In this document: one piece after another, positions 46,698-56,191 of the stretch
How the letters are laid out: each line of letters starts with the position of its first letter
How positions within the stretch are numbered: position 1 is the stretch's first letter
Assembly (NCBI RefSeq): GCF_009497155.1
Contig: NZ_WINI01000001.1
Span: forward strand, 1,213,471-1,277,470
Length of the DNA: 64,000 nucleotides
Direction of reading: 5' to 3'
Source of the DNA: Glaciimonas soli
GTDB taxonomy: Bacteria > Pseudomonadota > Gammaproteobacteria > Burkholderiales > Burkholderiaceae_D
The notes under the pieces: generated by a model
Database searches by the model: none
What the model was told of the DNA's origin: nothing
What the model saw: the letters and a program-made list of their open reading frames with translations, nothing else
Made by a program: the position numbers and the translations under genes

Positions 46698-47897
46698 ATG
46701 CTAGATAACGAACCATCCGAACCATCCAAATCATCCGGTGAATCGGCAAGTATTTTGCCGTTCACAGCATCGACGCCATTTACCATGGGCATTGAGCTGG
46801 AACTGCAATTGGTGAACCGACGTAATTACAATCTGGCCAGCGATGCTGTTGATCTGCTGGCATGGATCAAACCGCGCGCTCTGCAAAAGCAAATCAAGTT
46901 GGAAGTGACGCAAGGGATGATTGAACTCAACTCTGATGTACACACCCGGGTTGACGAACTCATAGAAGAGTTAAAAGGTTTGCGCGCTGCGCTCAATACA
47001 GGTGCACAGCATTTGAATATTGACATCTCTGGCGGCGGAGCACACCCGTTTCAGCATTGGCACGAACAACGCATTGCGCCGAATGAACGCTTTCATTTTC
47101 TGCACGAAAAATATGGTTATTTGGCGAAAACGTTTACGGTATTCGGTCAACACATCCATATCGGCGTGCCAAATGGCGACGACGCCTTATATCTGACACA
47201 TGCTTTTTCGCGTTTCGTGCCGCATTTTATTGCGCTCTCGGCCGCATCGCCGTTTGCGCAAGGTACGGATACACAATTTGCATCTTCGCGCAGTAATGTA
47301 GTACGTGCATTTCCTTTGTCGGGCACCGCGCCAACATTCCAGCGATGGACAGATTTTGAAACTTATTACAGTGAATTGCTGCAGATGGACATTATTGGCA
47401 GCATGAAAGATTTTTATTGGGACATCAGACCCAAACCAGAATATGGCACTGTTGAAATTCGTGTGTGCGATACACCCCTAACCATAGAGCACGCTGCCCA
47501 TCTGGGCTGTTATGCACAACTGCTAGCGCGCTGGCTGTTAACAGAACGTCCATTTACTATTACTGATAACTTTTATTTGTTGTATCAAATCAATCGTTTT
47601 GAAGCCAGTCGTTATGGTTTGCGTGGCGCTTATGCGACGCATGGAGAAACCTTGGAGACCTCGTTCAAACAACCAGTTTTTGAACACTTGCTAACGCACT
47701 TAAAAACATTGCAACAATACGCACAAAATGATGCGGAGCAAGATACGCTGCTTCATTTAAGCCACATGGCACACAATTGTTTGAGCGACGCCGATTGGTT
47801 GCGTAAAACATTTGCACAGCGTGGCTCATTAAATGACATGATGCGGCTATCTTCAGAATTATGGATGGGTCAAAACCCACCAATTCATTTTCAATAA
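46698..47897 (+). CDS. YbdK-type carboxylate-amine ligase (glutamate-cysteine ligase 2 family)
   Basis: 399 residues of the GCS2 fold: TMGIELELQLVNR (about residues 29-41), the metal/ATP-binding TFVFGQHIHIGVP-type TFTVFGQHIHIGVPNGDDA (about 145-163), SAASPFAQGTD, and RPKPEYGTVEIRVCDTPLT. E. coli YbdK has weak glutamate-cysteine ligase activity; the physiological substrate is unknown. The ATG at 46698 is used; a GTG at 46686 overlapping the antiporter stop is the alternative. Adjacent, coupled antiporter suggests a shared thiol/ion stress role (inference). Confidence 0.86.
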   Translation: MLDNEPSEPSKSSGESASILPFTASTPFTMGIELELQLVNRRNYNLASDAVDLLAWIKPRALQKQIKLEVTQGMIELNSDVHTRVDELIEELKGLRAALNTGAQHLNIDISGGGAHPFQHWHEQRIAPNERFHFLHEKYGYLAKTFTVFGQHIHIGVPNGDDALYLTHAFSRFVPHFIALSAASPFAQGTDTQFASSRSNVVRAFPLSGTAPTFQRWTDFETYYSELLQMDIIGSMKDFYWDIRPKPEYGTVEIRVCDTPLTIEHAAHLGCYAQLLARWLLTERPFTITDNFYLLYQINRFEASRYGLRGAYATHGETLETSFKQPVFEHLLTHLKTLQQYAQNDAEQDTLLHLSHMAHNCLSDADWLRKTFAQRGSLNDMMRLSSELWMGQNPPIHFQ

Positions 47898-47933
47898 GTA
47901 TTTCAGATATTTTAGTAATTACTCTCAATAAGC

Positions 47934-49130
47934 ATGACAAAACAATATGATGTCGCCGTAATTGGCGCAGGTGCCGCCGGCATGATGTGTGCCGCCGTCG
48001 CTGGCCAACGTGGGAAAAAAGTAATTTTGATTGATCACGCCACCAAGCTGGCAGAAAAAATTCGCATTTCTGGTGGAGGTCGCTGTAATTTCACCAATAT
48101 TGGCGCAGGGCCACAACATTTTTTATCGCAAAATCCGCACTTTTGTAAAAGCGCACTATCCCGCTACACCCCGCAAGATTTTATCAATCTGCTAAAACGC
48201 TACCGCATTGGTTATCACGAAAAACACAAAGGCCAATTGTTTTGCAACGACAGTGCGGAGCAAATTATCAGCATGCTCAAAGCAGAATGCGACCTTGGAA
48301 ATGTAACCTGGCGCATGCCGTGTAGCGTGGCAAGCATAGTTAAAGAAGGCGAGCTATTTCGAATATCGACTGCCGCCGGCGACGTATTAGCAAATAACGT
48401 CGTGATCGCGACCGGTGGTTTATCTATACCTAAAATCGGCGCCACTGATTTCGCTTATCGCATCGCACGGCAATTTGATGTGAAACTGGTGGAATCACGC
48501 CCTGCTTTGGTGCCACTGACTTTTGAGGCCTCTGGCTGGCAACCCTATTTACCATTGGCAGGAATTGCGTTGCCAGTCGAGGTTGAAGCTGGCGAGAAAA
48601 AAATGCGGGGCCATTTTAAAGAGGATTTATTATTCACTCATCGTGGCTTATCCGGTCCTGCCATTTTACAAATCTCTAGTTTTTGGCAGCCGCAACAAGC
48701 ACTCAATGTTAATTTGCTACCAGAACACGATGTTGCCGAAACACTGATAGCAGAAAAATCCACTATCAAAAAAAATCTGGGCAATGTGTTTTCACAATGG
48801 CTGCCAAACCGACTGGCGCTCGGCATATTAGAAGCAAACGGTTTCGATCCGGCCGCTCGTATCGCGGATATGCCCGATAAACAGCTGAAAAAATTAGGTG
48901 ACGCAGTCAATCGTTGGCCGATAACGCCTAACGGTTCCGAAGGTTACCGCAAGGCTGAAGTCACTTTAGGTGGTATTGATACACGAGAATTATCGCAACA
49001 AAGCATGGCTGTCAACAGAATTCCCGGCTTGCATTTTATTGGTGAGGCAGTCGACGTGACTGGCTGGTTAGGTGGTTATAATTTCCAATGGGCGTGGGCC
49101 TCGGGTACGGCGACTGGCCTGTCACTTTAA
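47934..49130 (+). CDS. FAD/NAD(P)-dependent oxidoreductase, YhiN/BaiN (HI0933) family
   Basis: 398 residues: FAD-binding Rossmann loop DVAVIGAGAAGMMCAAVAGQRGKKVILID (GxGxxG, residues 6-34), then the family signature ISGGGRCNFTN, VVIATGGLSIPKIGATDF, and the C-terminal GLHFIGEAVDVTGWLGGYNFQWAWASG second nucleotide motif. A known gut-bacterial member reduces bile acids, but for this organism no substrate is evident. Normal length. 36 bp after the ligase gene. Confidence 0.92.
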   Translation: MTKQYDVAVIGAGAAGMMCAAVAGQRGKKVILIDHATKLAEKIRISGGGRCNFTNIGAGPQHFLSQNPHFCKSALSRYTPQDFINLLKRYRIGYHEKHKGQLFCNDSAEQIISMLKAECDLGNVTWRMPCSVASIVKEGELFRISTAAGDVLANNVVIATGGLSIPKIGATDFAYRIARQFDVKLVESRPALVPLTFEASGWQPYLPLAGIALPVEVEAGEKKMRGHFKEDLLFTHRGLSGPAILQISSFWQPQQALNVNLLPEHDVAETLIAEKSTIKKNLGNVFSQWLPNRLALGILEANGFDPAARIADMPDKQLKKLGDAVNRWPITPNGSEGYRKAEVTLGGIDTRELSQQSMAVNRIPGLHFIGEAVDVTGWLGGYNFQWAWASGTATGLSL

Positions 49131-49228
49131 AGAATTTTGTTACAAAACAGTCTGGACTCTATAGCATTTGATGCTACATTACCGAGCTAAAATTTAACTG
49201 CAGAAGTATTACGTTACATATCGCGACT

Positions 49229-50104
49229 ATGCCATCAAACAATCACTCAAAAGAATTCACTAACTCCATCGCAGACGAAGAATTTCTTGACTTAAGCAAG
49301 GTATGGGCAACCATCATCCGTCAGCGGGTAACTCTTTTGACTTGTATTTTGCTTGCCTTGATATTTGCTGTTGCGTTTTGGTATGTATTGCCGTCAAAGT
49401 GGCAAGCCACAACTATGCTTCAAATCGGGCAAATTCCAACTGGCGCACCGTCCACATTTGCCTTAATAGAACCGCCGGCTCAAACGGCAGCGCGATTTGA
49501 TCAGCGTGAACTTGAAGACCAAGCCTTAACTGCACTTGGTCAATCAACCGATGATGTAAACGACAAGTACGCCGCCTTGTTTCGCAAATCATTAACCGGA
49601 AAAGTGGTGCAGAATACGAATTTTGTTCAAGTGAGCCTAGATGCGTACTCTGCAGCGGATGCCAAAAAAGGTCTCACCGCTGCAGCGCAAGCAATAATCG
49701 ATGTTCACAACAAACGTATGGACCCTATAGTTAATAGCATCAAGGAGCGCTTAAAAGAAAATAGCCGCCAATTGACAGAGGCAGAAACACGGCAAACTCA
49801 GATGCGAGAGGCACTCACAAATACGGGGGCATTGAAGACTGACAGCCAGTTCTCATCACGCGTCGTTGCTGCCGATGTATTAGTTAAACAAGATCAAAAA
49901 ATACGTGAGTTAACGATGGAAAAGTCCGCCCTCACAGATAGTTTATTACCCTCCAACACTTACCCAACTGCTGTGTTGGATGCTACCTACGTTCCCGAAC
50001 GACCGTACTTCCCTAAGCTGTCGTTATTTCTTTTAGCAGGTTTGCTGCTAGGCTCTATCGCTGGTGTTCTAATAGCACTATGGCGCGATCGCAGCGCCCT
50101 TTAA
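49229..50104 (+). CDS. Wzz-type polysaccharide chain-length regulator
   Basis: 291 residues with two membrane helices, at residues about 35-52 (LLTCILLALIFAVAFWYVL) and about 262-283 (LSLFLLAGLLLGSIAGVLIALW), flanking a periplasmic coiled-coil domain (IKERLKENSRQLTEAETRQTQMREA). The Pro-rich segment PERPYFPKLS before the second helix is typical of Wzz. It controls O-antigen or other polysaccharide length. It lies about 17 kb from the LPS block, so its partner is not evident. It starts with the cytosolic DLSKVWATIIRQRV segment. Confidence 0.82.
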   Translation: MPSNNHSKEFTNSIADEEFLDLSKVWATIIRQRVTLLTCILLALIFAVAFWYVLPSKWQATTMLQIGQIPTGAPSTFALIEPPAQTAARFDQRELEDQALTALGQSTDDVNDKYAALFRKSLTGKVVQNTNFVQVSLDAYSAADAKKGLTAAAQAIIDVHNKRMDPIVNSIKERLKENSRQLTEAETRQTQMREALTNTGALKTDSQFSSRVVAADVLVKQDQKIRELTMEKSALTDSLLPSNTYPTAVLDATYVPERPYFPKLSLFLLAGLLLGSIAGVLIALWRDRSAL

Positions 50105-50191
50105 AATAGCCAATCCACACAATCTGCGGCAGAAATGTGGCAGATTTACCGCAACATTCATCATTAAATTAATTTAAATCCGATACAGCAC

Positions 50192-50220
50192 TTCCATTTA
50201 ATGTTCGGACTTGCTATAAT
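50192..50220 (+). promoter_or_regulatory. rpsU: Probable sigma70 promoter of rpsU-yqeY-dnaG
   Basis: A perfect TATAAT (50215-50220) preceded by TGC (extended -10) and by TTCCAT (50192-50197) with a 17-nt spacer, 38 nt before the rpsU start. Confidence 0.6.
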
Positions 50221-50257
50221 CGCCGTCTTCCCAATCTAACCATGGTTTGAATTTCAC

Positions 50258-50470
50258 ATGACCACAATTCGTCTTAAAGAAAACGAGCCGTTTGAAGTCG
50301 CTATGCGCCGCTTCAAGCGCACTATTGAAAAAACTGGCCTGCTGACTGAGTTGCGCGCACGTGAGTTCTACGAAAAGCCAACGGCTGAGCGTAAACGCAA
50401 GCTTGCAGCTGCAGTGAAGCGTCATTACAAACGTATCCGTAGCCAGCAATTGCCGAAAAAACTATACTAA
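50258..50470 (+). CDS. rpsU: 30S ribosomal protein S21
   Basis: A 70-residue basic protein beginning [29 protein letters not shown], the standard S21 N-terminus. S21 is needed for translation initiation near the anti-Shine-Dalgarno. It is the first gene of the macromolecular synthesis region. A terminator 45 bp later means much of its transcription is separate from the rest. Confidence 0.97.
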   Translation: MTTIRLKENEPFEVAMRRFKRTIEKTGLLTELRAREFYEKPTAERKRKLAAAVKRHYKRIRSQQLPKKLY

Positions 50471-50510
50471 TCCGACGCCGCGCATGTTGCGGTAGATAGA
50501 CTAGAATACA

Positions 50511-50545
50511 AAAACCCGCTCCGGTGTTGTGCCGCAGCGGGTTTT
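50511..50545 (+). terminator. Intrinsic terminator after rpsU
   Basis: AAAACCCGCT (50511-50520) pairs with AGCGGGTTTT (50536-50545) around a GC-rich 15-nt loop. Such a terminator after rpsU is a known feature of this operon, giving high S21 and lower DnaG/RpoD. Confidence 0.8.
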
Positions 50546-50688
50546 GATCTTTATCATTTGATTAGAATGTAATCATATTAGGATTTACACAAAACTGCCC
50601 TCGCAAAGTGCGCCGCTCTCAGGCGGCGCCACACAACAGCGCTGAAGCAGTGCTGTGTAAGCCTTACGTATTTTCAATTGGAGAAGTC

Positions 50689-51135
50689 ATGAGCCTCAAA
50701 GCGCAAATTACCGAAGATATGAAAACAGCAATGCGTGCGAAAGATAGCGCAAAGCTAAGCACCATACGCCTTATCACTGCGGCCATAAAACAAAAAGAAG
50801 TTGATGAACGCATAGAGTTAGACGATGCACAAGTGTTGGCAATCGTCGAAAAAATGATCAAACAACGCAAAGACTCTATCAGCCAATTTGAAGCCGGCGG
50901 TCGCCAGGACTTGGCCGATATCGAAAAGGCTGAACTCGTAGTACTTAGTGCCTATATGCCTGAAGGATTGTCTGACGCAGAAATTCAAGCTGAAGTAACT
51001 GCCGCCGTCAGTGCCAGCGGTGCACTTGGCCCACAAGACATGGGAAAAGTCATGGCCATTATCAAACCAAAACTGGCTGGACGTGCTGACATGGGTACGG
51101 TTTCAGCTATGATTAAAGCCGCCCTAACTAAATAA
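50689..51135 (+). CDS. yqeY: GatB/YqeY family protein
   Basis: 148 residues beginning MSLKAQITEDMKTAMRAKDSAKLSTIRLI, a YqeY domain related to the C-terminal tRNA-binding part of GatB. Its role is unclear; it might bind tRNA. The start at 50689 has GGAG 7 nt upstream; the frame opens 27 codons earlier without family similarity. Normally between rpsU and dnaG in proteobacteria, as here. Confidence 0.92.
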   Translation: MSLKAQITEDMKTAMRAKDSAKLSTIRLITAAIKQKEVDERIELDDAQVLAIVEKMIKQRKDSISQFEAGGRQDLADIEKAELVVLSAYMPEGLSDAEIQAEVTAAVSASGALGPQDMGKVMAIIKPKLAGRADMGTVSAMIKAALTK

Positions 51136-51154
51136 GCAAACCTCCTTTTCATCA

Positions 51155-52951
51155 GTGATCCCACCATCCTTTATTCAGGACCTACTCAACCGCGTTGATA
51201 TCGTCGACGTGGTGGGTCGTTACGTGCAACTGAAAAAAGGCGGCGCAAATTTCATGGGATTGTGCCCCTTTCACAATGAAAAATCCCCTAGCTTTACGGT
51301 CAGCCCGACCAAACAGTTTTACCACTGCTTTGGTTGTGGCGCACACGGCACAGCGATCGGCTTTCTCATTGAGTACTCCGGCCTGGGCTTTGTGGATGCA
51401 GTAAAAGATTTAGCGCAAAACGTCGGCATGGTGGTGCCTGAAAGCGATGACAAAATTCCACCAGCACAACGCGCTGCGCTGCAAGCGCAAAGCATGGCGT
51501 TGTCTGATGCGATGCGCATCGCCTGCGATTTTTATCGACAAAATTTACGCTCTGCCCCACAGGCCATTACCTATTTGCAAGGACGCGGTCTGACCGGGGA
51601 AATTGCAGCCAAATTTGGCTTGGGTTATGTCGCCGACAATTGGGATAGTCTGCGCGCCGTCTTTCCCGATTATGAAGCCATGGCTTTAGTAGAGTGTGGC
51701 CTGGTCATTGACCGCACCGATGAAGAAGGTAACAACAGAAAACGCTACGATCGCTTCCGCGATCGCATCATGTTTCCGATTCGCAACGCCAAAGGGCAAG
51801 TTATCGGCTTTGGTGGTCGCGTTCTCGGTCAAGGCGAGCCTAAGTATCTAAACTCACCGGAAACACCTTTATTTCAAAAGGGCAATGAACTGTACGGCTT
51901 ATTTGAAGCGCGACAAGCGATTCGTGAAGCGGGTTATGTGCTGGTGACAGAGGGTTATATGGATGTCGTCGCTCTAGCACAGCTTGGTTTTCCACAAGCG
52001 GTCGCCACTTTGGGTACCGCTTGCACTGCCACGCACGTGCATAAATTACTACGCCAGACAGATCATGTGATTTTTAGTTTTGACGGTGATAACGCTGGGC
52101 GGCGCGCAGCACGGCGCGCATTAGATGCCTGCTTGCCGCACGCCACTGACAACAAAATTATCAAATTTCTATTTTTACCAAAAGAACACGACCCAGACAG
52201 CTATGTTCGTGAATTTGGCCATGAGGCATTTGAACAACAAGTTCGTGACGCTATGCCCCTGTCACAGTTCTTGCTGAACGAAGTCAGTGGTGAAAGTGAC
52301 TTAAGCACGCACGAAGGTCGAGCACGCGTGCAATTTGATGCAAAACCTTTAATTCAAGCCATGCCGCCATCGTCGCTACGACTACAAATCGTGCGAGGAC
52401 TAGCCCAATTAACGCAATCAGCACCGACTGAAATTGAATCGCTATTTGAATTAAGCAAACCGGTTGCGCGCGCTCGTATTGCCCCTCCGCGTAGCAATCG
52501 CCCGGCACCAGTGGGACTTGAACGGCAAATTATTCGTTTGATGGTGGCGCATCCATCATTGGCTACAGAACTGGATGAATCTGCATTAGCCGCCATTGCC
52601 CACTTTGCCCCGGATCGGGCCGAAATGCTGACGCAGTTGATTACGGCCAGTCAAGCGATGGGCGCGCAGGCCAATTTTGCGGCACTCGCGGAGCATTTAC
52701 GCGAAGGTGGCACCGAGTTTGAGACTCTGATCGCAGAAATCGCCGCCGAGTCCGAGTCAGAAATCGAAACAGCGCGAATGGAGTTGGCCGGCGCAATTCG
52801 CCAGACCAAAATGAAAATACTTAAAAGTGAGCTAGAGCAACTGGCTGCGACCGGCTTGGGAAGTGATGAAGCGCGCAATCGGTATCGCGAAATAATGCTG
52901 CAACAAGATGCTTTGCGACGCCAGGCCGAAGCTGAAGCAGCGAATTCTTAA
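51155..52951 (+). CDS. dnaG: DNA primase
   Basis: Makes RNA primers at the replication fork. 598 residues with the N-terminal CHC2 zinc finger (CPFHNEKSPSF and CFGCG, residues 40-66), RNA polymerase core, TOPRIM motifs TEGYMDVVAL and FDGDNAGRRAARRA (about residues 270-315), and a C-terminal DnaB-binding domain. The start codon is GTG; no strong Shine-Dalgarno is visible, and the gene follows yqeY by 19 bp. Sits between yqeY and rpoD. Confidence 0.97.
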   Translation: MIPPSFIQDLLNRVDIVDVVGRYVQLKKGGANFMGLCPFHNEKSPSFTVSPTKQFYHCFGCGAHGTAIGFLIEYSGLGFVDAVKDLAQNVGMVVPESDDKIPPAQRAALQAQSMALSDAMRIACDFYRQNLRSAPQAITYLQGRGLTGEIAAKFGLGYVADNWDSLRAVFPDYEAMALVECGLVIDRTDEEGNNRKRYDRFRDRIMFPIRNAKGQVIGFGGRVLGQGEPKYLNSPETPLFQKGNELYGLFEARQAIREAGYVLVTEGYMDVVALAQLGFPQAVATLGTACTATHVHKLLRQTDHVIFSFDGDNAGRRAARRALDACLPHATDNKIIKFLFLPKEHDPDSYVREFGHEAFEQQVRDAMPLSQFLLNEVSGESDLSTHEGRARVQFDAKPLIQAMPPSSLRLQIVRGLAQLTQSAPTEIESLFELSKPVARARIAPPRSNRPAPVGLERQIIRLMVAHPSLATELDESALAAIAHFAPDRAEMLTQLITASQAMGAQANFAALAEHLREGGTEFETLIAEIAAESESEIETARMELAGAIRQTKMKILKSELEQLAATGLGSDEARNRYREIMLQQDALRRQAEAEAANS

Positions 52952-53058
52952 GATTGCCCGTTACGTCACATATTACCAATACGAAACTTAAAATGCCCAA
53001 AACTGTCAAATACATATGCTTTTACGCGCCACTTGAACTAGAGTAAAGCACGCCCATA

Positions 53059-53067
53059 TGCTATAAT
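53059..53067 (+). promoter_or_regulatory. rpoD: Extended -10 promoter upstream of rpoD
   Basis: TGC immediately precedes a perfect TATAAT (53062-53067), in the dnaG-rpoD gap, with no good -35 (TTGAAC at 53033-53038 is too far). Transcription would start near 53074, giving a leader of about 325 nt that contains the palindromic element at 53233-53335. Confidence 0.55.
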
Positions 53068-53232
53068 TATAGGCTTTGATTCAACGCCTTAGACAGTAAT
53101 TTTGTGGCAAATAGTGGCAAAAGCAGTGGATTCAATCTACCTGAAGTGGAATGGTAATAGCAGAAATTTTGAAATGATGGTGCGCTAATCCGTTTGCATG
53201 TGAATTGAAAAAAACAAACAGAATACCGCAGC

Positions 53233-53335
53233 AAGTACAGCGTCACAACCGTTTTGGCTAGGCGTGACGACGCAGACAGTACAACTGTACGGCAAGAAGG
53301 AACAACAACGCCAAAACGGTTGTGACGTTGTACTT
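53233..53335 (+). repeat. Palindromic element with conserved core, copy B, in the rpoD leader
   Basis: 26-nt arms (53233-53258 and 53310-53335) are complementary at all but one position and enclose a 51-nt core. The core carries CGACG, CAGTACAA and GTACGGCAAG as at 45344-45454, where the arms are different. The last arm ends 62 nt before the rpoD ATG. Reading direction matches that of copy A relative to the gene behind it. Confidence 0.75.
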
Positions 53336-53397
53336 ACATCATGCAGCATCGCGCAATCAGTTTAATCCAGTACAAACAATTTGTAATTGATGATTCT

Positions 53398-55929
53398 ATG
53401 GCGAACGCAATGAAGAAACCCGCGAAACCTCTGACACCTCCCGCAAAAGACGTGAAGTCGGCAACGGCAAAATCAGCCACGTCCGCCTCAGCTGCAAAAT
53501 CTGTCGCAAAAAAAGCGACACAAAAACTGCCGGACAACAATGCTACAAAGTCCAGCACAAAAATAGCGCCTAAAGTAGCTGATCAAGCTACTTCCAAGGC
53601 AGTTTCCAAGGTGGCTGCAACAGCGAAAAGTGCTCCTCCGAGTGCTTCAAAAACTGTTGCGAAACCAGTATCTGCGAAATCGAAAGCCCCTGTGACAAAT
53701 AAGAAATCCGTCCTTAAAGTCGTCAAGTCGCCTAAAAACATCGCTGCTGCCAGTGCCCCAAAAGCGGACACCAGCGTGATGATAGCGCCAGGCGTTAGCC
53801 AAACTACCGATGCTGCAACTTTGGCGGCGATTGACACGTCCAGTTACGTTCTGCCGTCAGTTAAGGTGCCTGGTCGTCGCGGCCGCAAGCCGAAAGAGTT
53901 TCAGCCGGAAAACGATGAAATCGCCGCGCTGAACGCGGTTGAACGTGCTGAATTGAAAGCGGTTGATAAAGCCAAGGCCAAAGATCGCAAAGCCAAAGAA
54001 AAAGCGCTCTTGAAAGATGCGTTCTCGTCCGACACAGAAGCGTCTGAAGAAGAGCTGGAAGCGCGTCGCGAAAAACTCAAGACCCTGATCAAAATGGGTA
54101 AGGAGCGCGGCTTCCTGACTTATGCGGAAATCAACGATCATCTTCCAGAGAACATCATTGATCCAGAGGCAATTGAAGGCATCATCGCTACCTTCGCCGA
54201 CATGGGTATTACTCTCCATGAGAAAGCCCCGGATGCCGAAGACGTCATATTAAATGACAATGTCGCGGTCATTGCCAGCGACGATGAAGCCGAAGCTGCC
54301 GCCGAAGCTGCGCTGTCCACAGTTGACTCCGATTTTGGTCGCACCACCGATCCAGTGCGTATGTACATGCGCGAAATGGGTTCGGTTGAACTGCTCACAC
54401 GTGAAGGCGAAATTGAAATCGCCAAACGTATTGAAGACGGTTTGCGCGACATGATTCAAGCTATTTCAGCCTGCCCTACTACGATCGCAGAAATCATTCT
54501 CGCGGCCGACAAAATCGCTAAAGACGAAATCAAAATTGATGAAATCGTCGATGGTTTAGTTGACCTAAACGCTGCTGATGAAACTGTCGCGGCCCCCGCA
54601 CCTGTCGTCGCTGATGATGAAGATGATGAGGACGACGAGGATGACGAGGAAGAAGAAGGCGAAGAAGATGGTGCCGCTAATGGTGGTGCTGCAGGCTTCT
54701 CGACGGAACAGTTAGAGCAACTTAAACGCGATGCACTGGCCAAGTTTGCCACCATCTCCACACAGTTTGACCAGATGCGCAAAGCCTTTGAAAAAGAAGG
54801 CTATAACTCAAAGCCATACGTCAAAGCGCAAGAAATTATTTCAAACGAATTACTCGGCATCCGTTTCACGGCGAAAGTCGTCGAAAAATTGTGCGATACC
54901 TTGCGTGGTCAAGTTGACGAAGTTCGCAAGATTGAGCGTCAAATCCTGGACGTTGTGGTCAATAAATGTGACATGCCGCGCCTGCACTTCATCAAAGTCT
55001 TCCCTGGCAACGAAACCAATCTGGATTGGGTAGACGGTGAAGTCAATGGCAATCACGCCTACAGCGCTATTCTCGCTCGTAATGTACCGGCCGTTAAGCA
55101 ACTGCAACAACGCCTGATCGACTTGCAGGCGCGTGTCGTATTGCCGTTGTTAGACCTGCGCGGTATTAACAAGAAAATGGGCCAGGGCGAGAAAAAAGCA
55201 CGCATGGCAAAGCGCGAAATGACCGAGGCCAACTTGCGTCTGGTGATTTCGATTGCGAAGAAATATACCAATCGCGGCTTGCAGTTCTTGGATCTGATTC
55301 AAGAAGGCAATATCGGCTTGATGAAAGCCGTGGACAAGTTTGAATATCGTCGTGGTTACAAGTTTTCGACTTATGCGACCTGGTGGATACGTCAGGCCAT
55401 TACCCGTTCTATCGCTGACCAGGCGCGTACGATTCGTATTCCGGTGCACATGATCGAAACGATCAACAAGATGAACCGTATTTCGCGTCAAATCTTGCAA
55501 GAAACCGGTGCCGAACCTGATCCGGCAACGCTGGCGATCAAAATGGAAATGCCGGAAGACAAAATCCGCAAGATCATGAAAATCGCCAAAGAACCTATTT
55601 CGATGGAAACACCGATCGGCGACGATGATGATTCGCATCTGGGTGATTTCATTGAAGACAACAACACATTGGCACCTGCCGATGCCGCGTTGCATGCTTC
55701 GATGCGCGGCGTGGTCAAAGACATACTCGACTCCCTGACACCACGCGAAGCCAAAGTGCTGCGCATGCGTTTTGGTATCGAAATGTCGACTGACCATACT
55801 CTGGAAGAAGTCGGTAAGCAATTTGACGTTACACGCGAGCGGATTCGCCAAATAGAAGCCAAAGCGCTACGTAAGTTGCGCCACCCTTCACGCTCAGACA
55901 AACTGAAGAGCTTCCTGGAAAGCAATTAA
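53398..55929 (+). CDS. rpoD: RNA polymerase primary sigma factor RpoD
   Basis: Directs RNA polymerase to housekeeping promoters. 843 residues: a Lys/Ala/Ser-rich low-complexity extension (about 1-170), region 1.1 (about 220-290), [31 protein letters not shown] (1.2), a Glu/Asp run ([10 protein letters not shown]..) in the non-conserved region, the region 2 segment [21 protein letters not shown], and region 4 [32 protein letters not shown]. The start at 53398 ([11 protein letters not shown]) is chosen over a start 19 codons earlier because the latter lies within 6 nt of the palindromic element. No clear Shine-Dalgarno is visible. Confidence 0.96.
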   Translation: MANAMKKPAKPLTPPAKDVKSATAKSATSASAAKSVAKKATQKLPDNNATKSSTKIAPKVADQATSKAVSKVAATAKSAPPSASKTVAKPVSAKSKAPVTNKKSVLKVVKSPKNIAAASAPKADTSVMIAPGVSQTTDAATLAAIDTSSYVLPSVKVPGRRGRKPKEFQPENDEIAALNAVERAELKAVDKAKAKDRKAKEKALLKDAFSSDTEASEEELEARREKLKTLIKMGKERGFLTYAEINDHLPENIIDPEAIEGIIATFADMGITLHEKAPDAEDVILNDNVAVIASDDEAEAAAEAALSTVDSDFGRTTDPVRMYMREMGSVELLTREGEIEIAKRIEDGLRDMIQAISACPTTIAEIILAADKIAKDEIKIDEIVDGLVDLNAADETVAAPAPVVADDEDDEDDEDDEEEEGEEDGAANGGAAGFSTEQLEQLKRDALAKFATISTQFDQMRKAFEKEGYNSKPYVKAQEIISNELLGIRFTAKVVEKLCDTLRGQVDEVRKIERQILDVVVNKCDMPRLHFIKVFPGNETNLDWVDGEVNGNHAYSAILARNVPAVKQLQQRLIDLQARVVLPLLDLRGINKKMGQGEKKARMAKREMTEANLRLVISIAKKYTNRGLQFLDLIQEGNIGLMKAVDKFEYRRGYKFSTYATWWIRQAITRSIADQARTIRIPVHMIETINKMNRISRQILQETGAEPDPATLAIKMEMPEDKIRKIMKIAKEPISMETPIGDDDDSHLGDFIEDNNTLAPADAALHASMRGVVKDILDSLTPREAKVLRMRFGIEMSTDHTLEEVGKQFDVTRERIRQIEAKALRKLRHPSRSDKLKSFLESN

Positions 55930-55936
55930 TTGAAAC

Positions 55937-55974
55937 AAAATCAGCTCGGCCGAACATTTTTCTGAGCTGATTTT
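55937..55974 (+). terminator. Intrinsic terminator after rpoD
   Basis: AAAATCAGCTC (55937-55947) pairs with GAGCTGATTTT (55964-55974) around a 16-nt loop, 8 bp after the rpoD stop. Confidence 0.75.
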
Positions 55975-56076
55975 CGCAATAGTTGCATCTAAGGCGTAAA
56001 TTCTTCTACAATGCTGATCCATTCAAAAGCAATCGCATTTTGAACGTAAGCTGAAATAAGTTTTAAGTAAGTAATT

Positions 56077-56155
<79 letters not shown>

Positions 56156-56164
56156 GTATTTATG

Positions 56165-56191
56165 CGGCATACAGCGATGTATGCCGTTTTT
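56165..56191 (+). terminator. Intrinsic terminator after the tRNA
   Basis: CGGCATACA (56165-56173) pairs with TGTATGCCG (56178-56186), GCGA loop, five T residues, 10 bp beyond the tRNA end. Confidence 0.85.

Noticed and set aside
55150..55851. 233-codon frame on the minus strand opposite rpoD
   Set aside because: It lies wholly over the conserved sigma regions 2-4 and reads as low-complexity His/Arg/Phe-rich sequence; it is a shadow of rpoD codon bias.
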